From Streptomyces rhizosphaerihabitans (GTDB taxonomy: Bacteria; Actinomycetota; Actinomycetes; Streptomycetales; Streptomycetaceae): a stretch of 64,000 nucleotides of DNA. Shown here piece after piece: positions 42,951 through 51,353 of this stretch. The stretch is from NCBI RefSeq assembly GCF_025399795.1, contig NZ_JAODTZ010000039.1, forward strand, positions 1-64,000. Direction: 5' to 3'. The translations under genes were made by a program, and so were the position numbers. Under the pieces are notes generated by a model. It saw only the letters and a list, made by a program, of their open reading frames with translations. It was not told where the DNA came from and did no database searches. The number at the start of each line of letters is the position of its first letter. The stretch's first letter is position 1.

Positions 42951-44284
42951 GTGCTGATGTCCTTCCCGTCGGACCGACCCTGCGGGCGGCCGTCGGAACG
43001 GCGCCCGGATCGACCGTCGTGCTGCGAACGAACCACGCCGACCAGGTCGTCGGCGGGGCAGCGGCCCCGTGCCACATAGCGCTCGGTGAACTCCGCCACC
43101 GCGTCGAGGACCTCGGTGGTGGCGCCGAGCCGGGGCAGCGCCTCGGACGCCGCCGCGAAGCAGACCGCCGCGGCCTCGCGCAGCTCCGGATCGGCGAGGC
43201 CGAACCGCGCGGCGTCCCGCCACAGCGGATTGCGGGGTGCCGGAGCGGGGCCCGCCCGCTCCGAGAGGGGCTTGACGGTCCTGTAGGCCACCTCGGCGGC
43301 CTCCGGGTCGTCGAAGAGCGCCGCCGTCACCGCGAGGGGCACGATCCAGCCGTTCTCGCCCGGCTGCGCGTCGATCATGCGGAGTTCCAGATGACCGCGC
43401 GGCCGCACCGGCGGGAACAGCGTCGTCAGGTGGTAGTCGAGGTCCGCCCGGTCCGGTGGCGCGCCGGACCGGGTCCAGTCCCGGAAACTCAGGTCCTCCG
43501 GGACGTCCCAGGGTGCCTCGGACGCCCGTACGCACATCACCGGCGCGTCCAGCACGTGCCGGGCCCAGGCGGCACGGGGATCGCCGCCCAGAGCCGGCGC
43601 GTCGGAGCGCCCGGGGTCCATCGACGCCCACAGCGACTGCCGCGTGGAACGCCAGCCGGTGTGCCGTCCCCGGGCCATCGGGGAGTGCGCGAACGCAGCC
43701 ACCAGGACCGCGCCGAGCTGGTGGGCCAGCCACCAGCGGCGCCCGTGCCCGAGCGGGCCCGGTTCCTCGTACCCGGCGTCCAGGCACACCTGGACCGAGG
43801 CCGACGTGCACATCATGGCGCGGCCCTCGGGTCCCGCGCGGTCGAGGTAACGCTCCATGGCGTCGTACCGGGGCTCACGGAGATAGCGGCTCGGGGGGTT
43901 CCAGGGGTCCTGGCCGTAACCACTGAGGCCGAGACCCGCCTCGCGCAAGGTGGCGCGTACGGCGTCGAGGTCGGCCGAGACGGACCCCACGCACTCCATC
44001 AGGGAGGTGGCGGGAACGGAGCTGAGCTCCAGCTGTCCACCGGGTTCGACGGTGAGCGCCGAACGCAGGGGGAGGGTCCGCAGTGCGGCATATGCCGCTT
44101 CCAGTCGTTCAGGTGGTACGGGGAGCCGCGGCCTGCGCAGCTCATGGACGAGCCATTCAACTTCGACACCGAGGAGGCGGGGCGGACCGGTCTTGAAGCA
44201 GATGCCGCGGACCAGTGCCTCCACCTCGGCCTCGGTGACGGCGGAGCGTCGGCGCTCCGTACAGTCACTCACCGAATCGGACAT
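42947..44284 (-). CDS. egtA: Glutamate-cysteine ligase of ergothioneine synthesis
   Basis: 445 residues. It belongs to the GCS2-type glutamate-cysteine ligases (GVEVEWLVHE, ELSSVPATSLMECV, SVQVCLDAG). It makes gamma-glutamylcysteine, the sulfur donor for EgtB. ATG 44284 is set by AGGAGG eight bases upstream, better than the ATG at 44311. It leads the overlapping egtABCD operon. No egtE lyase is present in this window, so the last step must be encoded elsewhere or done by another PLP enzyme. The promoter must lie in 44285-44540, shared with the divergent PARG gene. Confidence 0.93.
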   Translation of the reverse strand: MSDSVSDCTERRRSAVTEAEVEALVRGICFKTGPPRLLGVEVEWLVHELRRPRLPVPPERLEAAYAALRTLPLRSALTVEPGGQLELSSVPATSLMECVGSVSADLDAVRATLREAGLGLSGYGQDPWNPPSRYLREPRYDAMERYLDRAGPEGRAMMCTSASVQVCLDAGYEEPGPLGHGRRWWLAHQLGAVLVAAFAHSPMARGRHTGWRSTRQSLWASMDPGRSDAPALGGDPRAAWARHVLDAPVMCVRASEAPWDVPEDLSFRDWTRSGAPPDRADLDYHLTTLFPPVRPRGHLELRMIDAQPGENGWIVPLAVTAALFDDPEAAEVAYRTVKPLSERAGPAPAPRNPLWRDAARFGLADPELREAAAVCFAAASEALPRLGATTEVLDAVAEFTERYVARGRCPADDLVGVVRSQHDGRSGRRSDGRPQGRSDGKDIST

Positions 44285-44540
44285 GTCGGGATCCTCCTGA
44301 GATTCCACCATGCCGCCGGCCCGGGGTCTGGTGGGTCGGGCCGACAATCACCTGTCCACCCAAGACCCTCTCGGCGGTTCGCACAAGGGTGCAAATGCTC
44401 GCTTTCGGGACCGGGAGCCACTGTTTGCGGGGCCGCGAAACTCTGTTGCGCCGCAGGACCAGCATCGCTCACGATGCGTTCATGGGCACGACGGGGGAGC
44501 GCACGCAGGCCGTGACCGTGGCGCGTACGGGGGTCGCGCC

Positions 44541-45374
44541 ATGAGCGCGCGCCTGCGTGCGATCGCCCGGGAGACCGAGGAGATCGTGGCGGCGGGGGAC
44601 TATCGCGGCCCCTCGGGAGGCACGGTGTCCATCGCCGCGGCGGTCGGGACCGCGCGGGCCGGGACGCGCCTGCACGGCCCGGAACCCGTGGAGACACCGT
44701 CGGTGACCTCCGTCCGCACATCGTTCGAGGTCACGGGCGAGAGCAGCCTGGAGGCGGCCCACCGGCTGACCACCCTGGGCGGGGACCCGGTCGCCGTGCT
44801 GAACTTCTCCTCGGCGCGCAATCCCGGCGGCGGCTATCTGAACGGCGCCCAGGCCCAGGAGGAGGCCCTGTGCCGGGCCTCCGCGCTGTACACCTGCCTG
44901 CTGCGGGCCCGGGATTTCTACGACCATCACCGCGCCCACCGCGACGCGTTCTACACGGACCGTGTCATTCACTCACCCGGCGTGCCCGTCTTCCGGGACG
45001 ACCGCGGACGGCTCCTCGACGAGCCGTTCCCGGCCGGATTCCTGACCTCGGCGGCCCCCAACGCGGGCGTCGTCCTGCGCACCACCCCGCAGCGGGCGGC
45101 CGACCTGCCGGGCGCGCTCGCGATCCGCGCCGAACGCGTCCTGGAGACGGCCGCCGCCCACGGCTACCGACGGCTGGTCCTCGGCGCCTGGGGCTGCGGG
45201 GTGTTCCGGAACGACCCGGCGCAGGTGGCAGCGGCCTTCCGCGGGCTGCTGGTCGAGGGCCGCTTCGAGGGGTACTTCGATCACGTGGTGTTCGGGATCC
45301 TGGACCGCACTCCGGGCCGGACCACATACCTCGCATTCGAGCAGGCGTTCGCATTCGGGCCCCGGGAAGCGTGA
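44541..45374 (+). CDS. Bacterial-type poly(ADP-ribose) glycohydrolase (TIGR02452 family)
   Basis: 277 residues. The macrodomain-like catalytic loop NPGGGYLNGAQAQEE at 94-108 contains the GGG and the QEE motif that define bacterial PARG; Glu107 or Glu108 is the expected catalytic residue. The N-terminal RLRAIARETEEIVAAGDY and the late VLGAWGCGVFRNDP are also family features. It removes ADP-ribose chains from proteins. No partner ADP-ribosyltransferase is visible nearby. ATG 44541 has only a weak GGGGG upstream. The gene is divergent from egtA across 256 bases. Confidence 0.9.
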   Translation: MSARLRAIARETEEIVAAGDYRGPSGGTVSIAAAVGTARAGTRLHGPEPVETPSVTSVRTSFEVTGESSLEAAHRLTTLGGDPVAVLNFSSARNPGGGYLNGAQAQEEALCRASALYTCLLRARDFYDHHRAHRDAFYTDRVIHSPGVPVFRDDRGRLLDEPFPAGFLTSAAPNAGVVLRTTPQRAADLPGALAIRAERVLETAAAHGYRRLVLGAWGCGVFRNDPAQVAAAFRGLLVEGRFEGYFDHVVFGILDRTPGRTTYLAFEQAFAFGPREA

Positions 45375-45591
45375 CGCGCCCTCGTCGGGGCGCCTCACCC
45401 GTCGACTTCCACCCACCGGCCCGCGACGCCCGTCGCCGGGCGGCCGGTCCCCCGTCGGCTCTGGCCCGGCAACCTCTACGCGGCAGCCCTCGCCCGGCAG
45501 CCCGCGCCCTCGGGCTTCACCCTGCGGCCATCACTCCGGCACCCGCGCCTCGCGGTCCTCGCCGCACGGCGCGGCCGTCACCGCGTGGCGC

Positions 45592-45932
45592 TCAGCGCCA
45601 CCCGTACCGCTCCCGCAGTCGGTGCACCACCCAGGAGTCCCGCCCGGTCCGGTCCCACGGCCCGCCGCCGATGGCCACCCGCTCGCGGTCGCCGTCGTGC
45701 CGCTTGCCGGAGAGCTGAACGGGGAGCAGCGTGCCCGCGGTCTCCCGGGCGACGACCGGCACCGGGCGGTCCTTGCCCCGGCCGTCGTTCTCCTCGAACG
45801 GCACCCAGGTCCAGACGATTTCGCCCGGGTCGGGGTCGCCGTCGTGGGCGGGGGCGTACTCGGTGCGGACGGGGCCGATGTCGTACAGGTCCGCCTCGGT
45901 GGTGGCGGAGGGTCCGCTGCGGCCGGGCCAGG
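45592..45932 (-). pseudogene. Degraded copy of the MazF/PemK-like gene
   Basis: The translated product from GPSATTEAD to the end matches the intact gene at 47128-47583, including DGDPDPGEIVWTWVPFEEN and KDRPV. It lacks about 27 residues corresponding to NVDRVLRVHDQGM and REACALDRGRFNL, going directly from GRDSWV to VHRLRERYGWR. The natural N-terminus is also lost: upstream of about 45930 the frame runs into unrelated sequence. The missing part belongs to the toxin core, so I treat it as non-functional. 45375-45591 shows no gene. Confidence 0.75.
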
Positions 45933-45974
45933 GCATCCCCTGGCGGCGATCGCCACCGGCGCCACCTCCGCCCA

Positions 45975-46215
45975 CACGGGCTCCGGCTTCTACCCCAAAG
46001 TCGATTCGCACAAGGGCGGGCGCACGGGCCCGACTTCGACCGTGTCGACCAGGCGGTGTTCGCCCCGTTCCCGCCCTTCATCAGCGTCGGCGGGCATGTA
46101 CGGCACGACTTCGACGACGACGTCCTCCGTGGCGGCGACGGGCGTGCGCGGTACTTCCTCAACGGCGACGAGGACTACTCGAATGCACCCCGGGAGGCAC
46201 GGAGCAAAGTTCCGC
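45975..46215 (+). pseudogene. Remnant of an unknown plus-strand gene
   Basis: A strongly coding-like stretch reads GPDFDRVDQAVFAPFP, PFISVGGHVRHDFDDD, GGDGRARYFLNGDEDYSN. A related piece, GFYPKVDSHKGG, lies just before it in another frame, so a frameshift is likely. No start codon or complete domain is found and I do not recognise the family. It adjoins the degraded MazF copy. Confidence 0.45.
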
Positions 46216-46232
46216 GACCGAACGTCCCGCAG

Positions 46233-46274
46233 ACCGGAAGCCGGGCCCCCCGCACAGGGGACCCGGCTTCCGGT
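46233..46274 (-). terminator. Terminator after the LppU-like gene
   Basis: ACCGGAAGCCGGG at 46233-46245 pairs perfectly with CCCGGCTTCCGGT at 46262-46274. It lies 21 bases beyond the minus-strand stop. Confidence 0.78.
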
Positions 46275-46295
46275 TCGAACAGCAGCGGCGTCAGC

Positions 46296-47009
46296 TCACT
46301 CTGCCCGGTTCGACCCAAGGCACAGGGTGTACTTCGTGGAGTCGTACTCCTCGGTGTACGCGGCTTCGAAGCCCGGGTACCGCTCGCACTTCTTGTAGGC
46401 GGTGCTGCCGGTGAGCCTGCCTATGATCTTGTAGTCGGCGTCGGCGTCACCACACCCGACGACGGAGACATCCGGGTTGCTGTCGCTGCCGCTGACGTGC
46501 ACGCACTCGCCGATGTCCGCGAACTCCGGGTCGCTCTCCCCACTGACGACCAGCAGCCCGAGGCCGAGAACGGGCAGCAGCAGCCCGAGGATGGCCGGGC
46601 GCAGGAAGACCGGCCTGCCCGGGTCCATCGGCTGGCCCGGGGCCCCCGGGATCGGCTCGGCCAGGCGGTTGATCTTCATCCGCTGCGGGATGTTGATCAG
46701 CATGGTGATCGGGTTGATGATCGCTGAGGCAATGCCCCACCAGCCCTGCCAGAGGCTCTTGGCCGTCATCTCTCGATGTGCGGCAATACCGCAGCGGCGG
46801 CAGAACGGCCCGTGGAGCTTGAGGAACCGCATGATCACCAGAAAGCCCTGGTGACCGCGGACAGTGGCCTCCGCAGCCGGAACGGAACCACAGAAACGGC
46901 AGGCCGGACCGTACCCGTACGGCGGGAGCTGGCCGAGCATGGGACCGAACTGCGCCGCTGCCGGCGGCGGCGCAGTGGGAGAGCCAAAGGGGGATGGCGG
47001 TGTGCTCAA
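46296..47009 (-). CDS. Membrane protein with N-terminal zinc-ribbon-like segment and LppU-like domain
   Basis: 237 residues from a TTG start at 47009, which has GGGGAA six bases upstream and yields the familiar MSTPPSPFG beginning. A GTG at 47042 is an alternative. Two cysteine pairs (CRFCG and CRRCG) near the N-terminus suggest a metal-binding segment. A hydrophobic region (LWQGWWGIASAIINPITMLINIP) and a second helix (LRPAILGLLLPVLGLGLLVV) follow. The external end (DIGECVHVSGSDSNPDVSVVGCGDADADYKI) is of the LppU/SCO3897 type with conserved cysteines. Function is unknown. Confidence 0.78.
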   Translation of the reverse strand: MSTPPSPFGSPTAPPPAAAQFGPMLGQLPPYGYGPACRFCGSVPAAEATVRGHQGFLVIMRFLKLHGPFCRRCGIAAHREMTAKSLWQGWWGIASAIINPITMLINIPQRMKINRLAEPIPGAPGQPMDPGRPVFLRPAILGLLLPVLGLGLLVVSGESDPEFADIGECVHVSGSDSNPDVSVVGCGDADADYKIIGRLTGSTAYKKCERYPGFEAAYTEEYDSTKYTLCLGSNRAE

Positions 47010-47127
47010 AAGGTTTCCCCAGATCGACGTGAACAAGAGCACTGCAGGGTAGCGAGGCCGACTGACATCACATGATCGTGCGACCGCCTGCTGCGGGAAA
47101 CCGTCACCAGATCGTGCCCTGACCGGG

Positions 47128-47583
47128 CTACCTCCAGCGGTAGAGCTCCTTGAGCCGGTTGACGACGAGGTTGAAGCGTCCCCGGTCCAGGGCGCAGGCC
47201 TCGCGGCGCATGCCCTGGTCGTGGACGCGGAGCACCCGGTCGACGTTCACCCAGGAGGCGCGGCCGGACTTGTCCCAGGGGCCGGAACCTATCGCCACCC
47301 ACTCGCGGTCGTCGTTGTGTTCCTTGCTGGACAGTTGCACCGCCAGCAGCGTCCCCGCGGCCTCCCGGGCCACGACCAGCACCGGGCGGTCCTTGCCCCG
47401 GCCGTCGTTCTCCTCGAAGGGCACCCACGTCCAGACGATCTCGCCGGGATCGGGGTCGCCGTCGTGCGCGGGGGAGTACTCGGTCTTCACGGCGCCGACC
47501 TCGCGGGGCTCGGCCTCGGAGGTCGCGGAGGGGCCGTAGCGGCCGGGAACGTCGTCTTCGGTAAAGGCAGTCACGCGGGCCAC
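47128..47583 (-). CDS. MazF/PemK-like type II toxin-family protein
   Basis: 151 residues. After a flexible 45-residue N-terminus (FTEDDVPGRYGPSATSEAE) the core reads DPDPGEIVWTWVPFEENDGRGKDRPVLVVA, the signature of the MazF/PemK RNase fold. The end, REACALDRGRFNLVVNRLKELYRW, completes it. No antitoxin gene lies beside it. Proteins of this extended type are widespread and single-copy in Streptomyces, so a role as a true toxin is uncertain. GTG 47583 is used; GTG 47574 (MTAFTEDD) is equally possible. A degraded copy is found about 1.2 kb away. Confidence 0.78.
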   Translation of the reverse strand: MARVTAFTEDDVPGRYGPSATSEAEPREVGAVKTEYSPAHDGDPDPGEIVWTWVPFEENDGRGKDRPVLVVAREAAGTLLAVQLSSKEHNDDREWVAIGSGPWDKSGRASWVNVDRVLRVHDQGMRREACALDRGRFNLVVNRLKELYRWR

Positions 47584-47672
47584 GGTAGAGCCTGCGCCGC
47601 GCGCCGCGGCGGGCGGGTCCGCGGCCGTACGGGATCGGGCGTGCCGGGGTGTTGGTCCAACTCCCGCGCAGT

Positions 47673-47693
47673 GCCCGACGCACGGCGTCGGGC
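47673..47693 (-). terminator. Hairpin after the flotillin gene
   Basis: GCCCGACGC and GCGTCGGGC pair perfectly around a 3-base loop. It lies between the flotillin stop and the MazF-like start on the minus strand. Confidence 0.5.
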
Positions 47694-47744
47694 GTACCGG
47701 AGCTGTGGCTCAACTCCCGTACACCCGAGCCTCATCACTCAGAA

Positions 47745-47788
47745 CCACTGGTGCCTGTGCGCCTCACCACTGGTGCCTGTGCGCCTCA
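47745..47788. repeat. Perfect 22-bp direct duplication
   Basis: A 22-base unit starting CCACTGGTGCCTGTGCG occurs twice in succession (47745-47766 and 47767-47788), immediately beyond the flotillin stop. The identity of both copies implies a recent slippage event. Confidence 0.85.
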
Positions 47789-47799
47789 GCACGCCGACC

Positions 47800-49290
47800 T
47801 CACCCCTTGTCCTTGTCCACGGGCACTCTCCCGCCGGCCGGCGGGACGACCCCGTTGAGCTCCGCCGCCGGGTTCTTGGCCGTGCTCCCCTCCGGGTTCA
47901 TCGTCGAGAGCAACTGGCGTGCCAGGCCGAGGCCGGTGCCGCCCATGGTGAGCGCCTTGGCGAACATCTCCGACATGCCGTCGGCCCCGTTGAGCAGCAC
48001 CATGTGATCCACGTTGCCGAACGCGCTCGCGCCCGCCTGGACGATCTCCGGCCAGTTCTCGGCGAGTTGCTGGGCGACCACCGCTTCCTGGTTCTCGGCG
48101 AGCGCGGCGGCCCGCGCCTTGATGGTCTCCGCCTCCGCGAGGCCCTGTGCGCGGGTCGCCTCGGCGGCGGCGAGCCCCTTGGCCTGGGCCGCTGCCGCCT
48201 CGGCCTCACCGGTGGCCCTGGTGGCCAGCGCGGCGGCCGCACCCCGGGCCTTGGTCGCCTCGGCCTCGGCGTTGGCGGCCGTCTTGACCCGGTTCGCCTC
48301 GGCCGTGGCCGCGAGCTCGGTCTCCTTGGCCTTGGCCTGTGCCGCCGAGATCCGCGCGTCACGTTCGGCCTCGGCACGGGCCCGAGTCTCGTAGGCCTGG
48401 GCGTCCGCCGGCTTGCGGACGTCCGCCTGGAGCTGCTGCTCGCGACGGAGGGCGTCGAGCTCGGCGATCCGGGTCTCCTGCACGACGACGTCCTGCCGGG
48501 CGGCGGCGTCCGCGAGCGGTCCGGCCTGCCGGGCCTTCGCCGCCGCCTTGTCGCGCTCGGCCTGGTAGCCGGCCTGGAGGATCTCGCTGTCCCGGGTCGC
48601 CTCCGACATCCTTGCCGCGGCCTTCTGTTCGGCCTCGGTGGCCAGACGGTTCGCCTCCGCCTGCGCGATGCGCGCGTCCCGCTGTACGGCGGCGGCGTGC
48701 GGCATCGCGAGGTTCTTGATGTACCCGGTCGGGTCCTCGATCTCGTGGATCTGCAGCGAGTCGACGATCAGACCGAGCTTCTCCATCTCCGTACCGCACG
48801 CGGCCCGGGTCTGGCCGGTCAGCTTCTCCCGGTCGCGGATCATGTCCTCGACGGTCAACCCGCCGACGATGGACCGCAGATGACCGGCGAACACGTTGTG
48901 CACCCGCTCGGCCATCATCTTCTGCTGGTCGAGGAATCGGCGGCCCGCGTTGGCGATCGACACGAAGTCGTCGCCCACCTTGAAGATGACCACACCCCGC
49001 ACCTTCAGCGGAATGCCCTGGGTGGTCACGCAGTCCACGTGCAGCTCGGTCTCGTTGAGGTCGAGCGAGATCTTCCGCACCGCCTGCACACCCGGCAGCA
49101 CCAGCGTGCCGCGCCCCGTCACGATGCGGAAACCCATGCCCTCTTCAAGGCCCTCGGTCCGATGCTTCGAACCGGAGATGATCAGTGCTTCGTTGGGCTC
49201 CGCGACACGCCACATGAGCTTGAAGACCACAACGATGAAGATCAGTGCGAGGACAACCGCCCCCGCCACGACGCCGACAACCATCGGCAT
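47800..49290 (-). CDS. Flotillin-like SPFH-domain membrane protein
   Basis: 496 residues. One N-terminal membrane helix (4-25) is followed by the SPFH/band 7 domain (about 30-190: ALIISGSKHRTEGLEEGMGFRIVTGRGTLVLPGVQ, FVSIANAGRRFLDQ). A long Ala/Glu-rich coiled coil (about 195-410) contains the EA-rich repeats typical of flotillins. The end is a Gly/Met-rich oligomerisation tail. Flotillins scaffold membrane microdomains. ATG 49290 opens the frame. The NfeD-like gene lies upstream in the same direction, the normal partner arrangement. Confidence 0.92.
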   Translation of the reverse strand: MPMVVGVVAGAVVLALIFIVVVFKLMWRVAEPNEALIISGSKHRTEGLEEGMGFRIVTGRGTLVLPGVQAVRKISLDLNETELHVDCVTTQGIPLKVRGVVIFKVGDDFVSIANAGRRFLDQQKMMAERVHNVFAGHLRSIVGGLTVEDMIRDREKLTGQTRAACGTEMEKLGLIVDSLQIHEIEDPTGYIKNLAMPHAAAVQRDARIAQAEANRLATEAEQKAAARMSEATRDSEILQAGYQAERDKAAAKARQAGPLADAAARQDVVVQETRIAELDALRREQQLQADVRKPADAQAYETRARAEAERDARISAAQAKAKETELAATAEANRVKTAANAEAEATKARGAAAALATRATGEAEAAAAQAKGLAAAEATRAQGLAEAETIKARAAALAENQEAVVAQQLAENWPEIVQAGASAFGNVDHMVLLNGADGMSEMFAKALTMGGTGLGLARQLLSTMNPEGSTAKNPAAELNGVVPPAGGRVPVDKDKG

Positions 49291-49642
49291 ACGCCCCCTT
49301 TTGATGGTGCCCTATCGGCACCGAACGAAGGGAGTGTGCTCCTCGCCGACACCTGGGTACAGAGGTGAGCGAATCCTTGTTGCGTTCTTGACGCATACGG
49401 CTCTCACCTGGGACGAGGGCAGCTCAACTGTCGTATGGGCGGCGTGAGTCGGCCGTTGTCGCGAAGTTCCGTCGGCCGCCGTCCCGTAGCTCCGCCGGGC
49501 GCGTTCCGCGGAGCCGTCGGGGGCCGTTCGGGAGCCGTCGCGCGCGCCGGATCCGGGCCGGATCGCGGCGTACGCGGGCGAGGGCAGTGAGCGCCCACGA
49601 CCGTCCGACGGTGGGGAGCGCGCGTCGTCCGGGGCGCGCCCG
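49291..49642. other. Gap between NfeD-like and flotillin genes
   Basis: About 350 bases without a supported gene. GAGCCGTCG and related words recur near 49515-49545. A promoter for flotillin could lie here, but I cannot identify one. Confidence 0.4.
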
Positions 49643-49867
49643 TCAGCTGTCGTAGGCGGCCGAGACGTACACCGTGCGCGGCGGCAGGTACTCCACCACC
49701 ATCACCACGGTGCCCCGCTCGATGCGGTCCTGTGCGGCGGCCGCGTACGCGAGGAAGTGTTCGGCGCCGCCGCGCACCCGGACGATCACCTCGCCGACGA
49801 GCCCGGGTCCGACCGTGCCGGTGACCCGTCCCATCAAACCGACCATCGACGCATCGTCCATGGTCAC
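49643..49867 (-). CDS. Small NfeD-like OB-fold protein, partner of flotillin
   Basis: 74 residues. GRVTGTVGPGLVGEVIVRVRGGAEHFLAYA and GTVVMVVEYLPPRTVYVSA resemble the soluble OB-fold domain of NfeD proteins, without the membrane part. NfeD-like and flotillin genes are neighbours in many bacteria. The start is GTG 49867 or ATG 49861. The insertion element ends at 49871, only four bases before the GTG. The only Shine-Dalgarno-like sequence (GGGAG at 49880-49884) therefore belongs to the element. Translation of this gene may now depend on transposon sequence. Confidence 0.68.
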   Translation of the reverse strand: MTMDDASMVGLMGRVTGTVGPGLVGEVIVRVRGGAEHFLAYAAAAQDRIERGTVVMVVEYLPPRTVYVSAAYDS

Positions 49868-49870
49868 AGG

Positions 49871-50020
49871 TTGACGTGCTCCCTGGCCTAAAGTCCAGGG
49901 ATTCCGGCCTGGGTCGTCTGACCCGTCCGGGGGCTTCCTGCTTCAACGCGCTGTGCGGGCACGTGTGCCCGTCTTACCGGCACTCCACAGGCGTTTAGCG
50001 TCTCCACCCGTCCGGCGGCG
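49871..50020 (-). ncRNA. Predicted right-end guide RNA (omega/re-RNA) scaffold
   Basis: TnpB proteins use an RNA made from the 3' end of their own transcript and the right end. Here that would cover the last part of tnpB, the CCCTGG/CCAGGG hairpin and the terminal TCAA. The guide would be the flanking minus strand from 49870 down to about 49851 (CCTGTGACCATGGACGATGC), which includes the start of the NfeD-like gene. The 5' limit is arbitrary. Confidence 0.5.
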
Positions 50021-51138
50021 ACGATTCGGCGTCCTTCGAACAGGACGTTGCGTGCTGCGTTGTGGTCGCGGTCGTGGACGGCGTGGCACTCGCCACACGT
50101 CCACTCCCGCACGTGCAGGGGCTTGCGGCCGTCCCGGAATCCGCAGGCCGAGCAGACCTGGGAGGACGGGAAGGCCCGGTCCACCTTGGCGAAGGTGCGG
50201 CCGTGCTTGACCGCCTTGTACTCCAGCATGCCGACGAACGCGGACCATCCCGCGTCGTGCACGGACTTGGCGAGCCGGGTGCGTCCCAGGCCGGACACCG
50301 CGAGGTCTTCCACGTACACCGCTTGGTTGTCGCGAATGATCTGTGTGGATGCCTTGTGGTGCCAGTCCCGGCGCCGGTCCGCCACCTTGGCGTGCTGGCG
50401 TGCGACCTTGATGCGGGCCCTGGCCCGGTTCTTCGATCCCCTGGTCTTGCGGGACAGCTCCCGCTGAAGGCGCTTGAGCTTCTTCTCGGCCCGGCGCAGG
50501 AAGCGGGGACTGTCGATCCTGCTGCCGTCGGACAGGACGGCGAAGGCGGACAGGCCGAGGTCGAGACCGGTGTCGGCCTCCAGCGAAGGGAGGATGTCCG
50601 GCTCGGTGTCCACGACGAAGCTGAGGAAGTACCGGCCGCAGCTGTCTTTGGTGACGGTCAGGGACGTGGGTGCGGCCGGAAGCCGACGGGACCACGTGAC
50701 CTTGAGGCTGCCGACCTTGGCAACGTACACCGTGCCGTCGCCCTGGAGGCGGAAGGCGTTGGCGTTGAGGCGGATCGACTGCCGGGTGTCTTTCTTCGAT
50801 TTGTAGCGGGGAGGGCCGGCCTTGCGGCCCTGCCGCCTGCCCTTGACCGAGTCGAAGAAGTTCTTGTAGGCGGTGTCCAGGTCCCGCAGGGACTGCTGCA
50901 GGACGACCGCGGACACCTCGGCGAGCCAGGCGCGTTCCTCGGTGCGCTTGGCCAAGGTGATGCGAAGGCGGGACAGCTCGGCCGACTTCACATACGGCAG
51001 TCCTGCCGCGTGCGCTTCCTTCCGGTCGTGCAGGCAGTCGTTCCACACCACGCGGGCGCACCCGAACGCACTCGCCAGCGCGCGGCGCTGGGAGGCCTCC
51101 GGGTAGGCCCGGTAGTTGTAGCGAAGCTGCACACCCAC
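49888..51138 (-). CDS. tnpB: TnpB, RNA-guided endonuclease of an IS605-type element
   Basis: 416 residues. The RuvC-like triad is intact: Asp193 in GLDLGLS, Glu277 in VYVEDLAV, and Asp358 in HDRDHNAARN. The zinc ribbon has CSAC (329-332) and CGEC (348-351). The N-terminal helix-turn-helix-like segment FGCARVVWNDCLHDRKEA is typical. The start is ATG 51138. The frame is complete with no stops, so the nuclease may be active. It lies three bases from the right-end hairpin, as expected for guide-RNA production. Confidence 0.92.
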   Translation of the reverse strand: MGVQLRYNYRAYPEASQRRALASAFGCARVVWNDCLHDRKEAHAAGLPYVKSAELSRLRITLAKRTEERAWLAEVSAVVLQQSLRDLDTAYKNFFDSVKGRRQGRKAGPPRYKSKKDTRQSIRLNANAFRLQGDGTVYVAKVGSLKVTWSRRLPAAPTSLTVTKDSCGRYFLSFVVDTEPDILPSLEADTGLDLGLSAFAVLSDGSRIDSPRFLRRAEKKLKRLQRELSRKTRGSKNRARARIKVARQHAKVADRRRDWHHKASTQIIRDNQAVYVEDLAVSGLGRTRLAKSVHDAGWSAFVGMLEYKAVKHGRTFAKVDRAFPSSQVCSACGFRDGRKPLHVREWTCGECHAVHDRDHNAARNVLFEGRRIVAAGRVETLNACGVPVRRAHVPAQRVEAGSPRTGQTTQAGIPGL

Positions 51139-51164
51139 GATCCTAGAGCGTCTCCGCTCGCCGG

Positions 51165-51353
51165 ATACGGCAGGAGTTCACCGGCCGGATCAACCGCGCC
51201 ATCATGCACGGGCACCTGCGGTCGCCCTCCTATTTCTCCGCATCGTGCGGCGAAACACCTTCGGCGAGCGTTCGCCAGTACATCGAGCAGCAAAAACACC
51301 CGCTCCAAAGCGCATGCCAAAGCAGCCTTGAGATGCATTCATCCCCGGCGTGA
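51165..51353 (+). pseudogene. tnpA: 3' fragment of a Y1 transposase tnpA
   Basis: The plus-strand frame encodes IRQEFTGRINRAIMHGHL, SPSYFSASCGET and SVRQYIEQQKHPL, then stops. This is the C-terminal third of IS200-type TnpA, with the catalytic-tyrosine segment QYIEQQ. The HUH half is missing; an in-frame stop lies at 51144. Transposition would need TnpA from elsewhere. Confidence 0.8.

Noticed and set aside
43019..44515. Plus-strand frame opposite egtA
   Set aside because: egtA is clearly real on the minus strand; the antisense product has no recognisable features.
47128..47583. A toxin-antitoxin operon
   Set aside because: No small antitoxin gene is found on either side, so only the MazF-like fold is reported.
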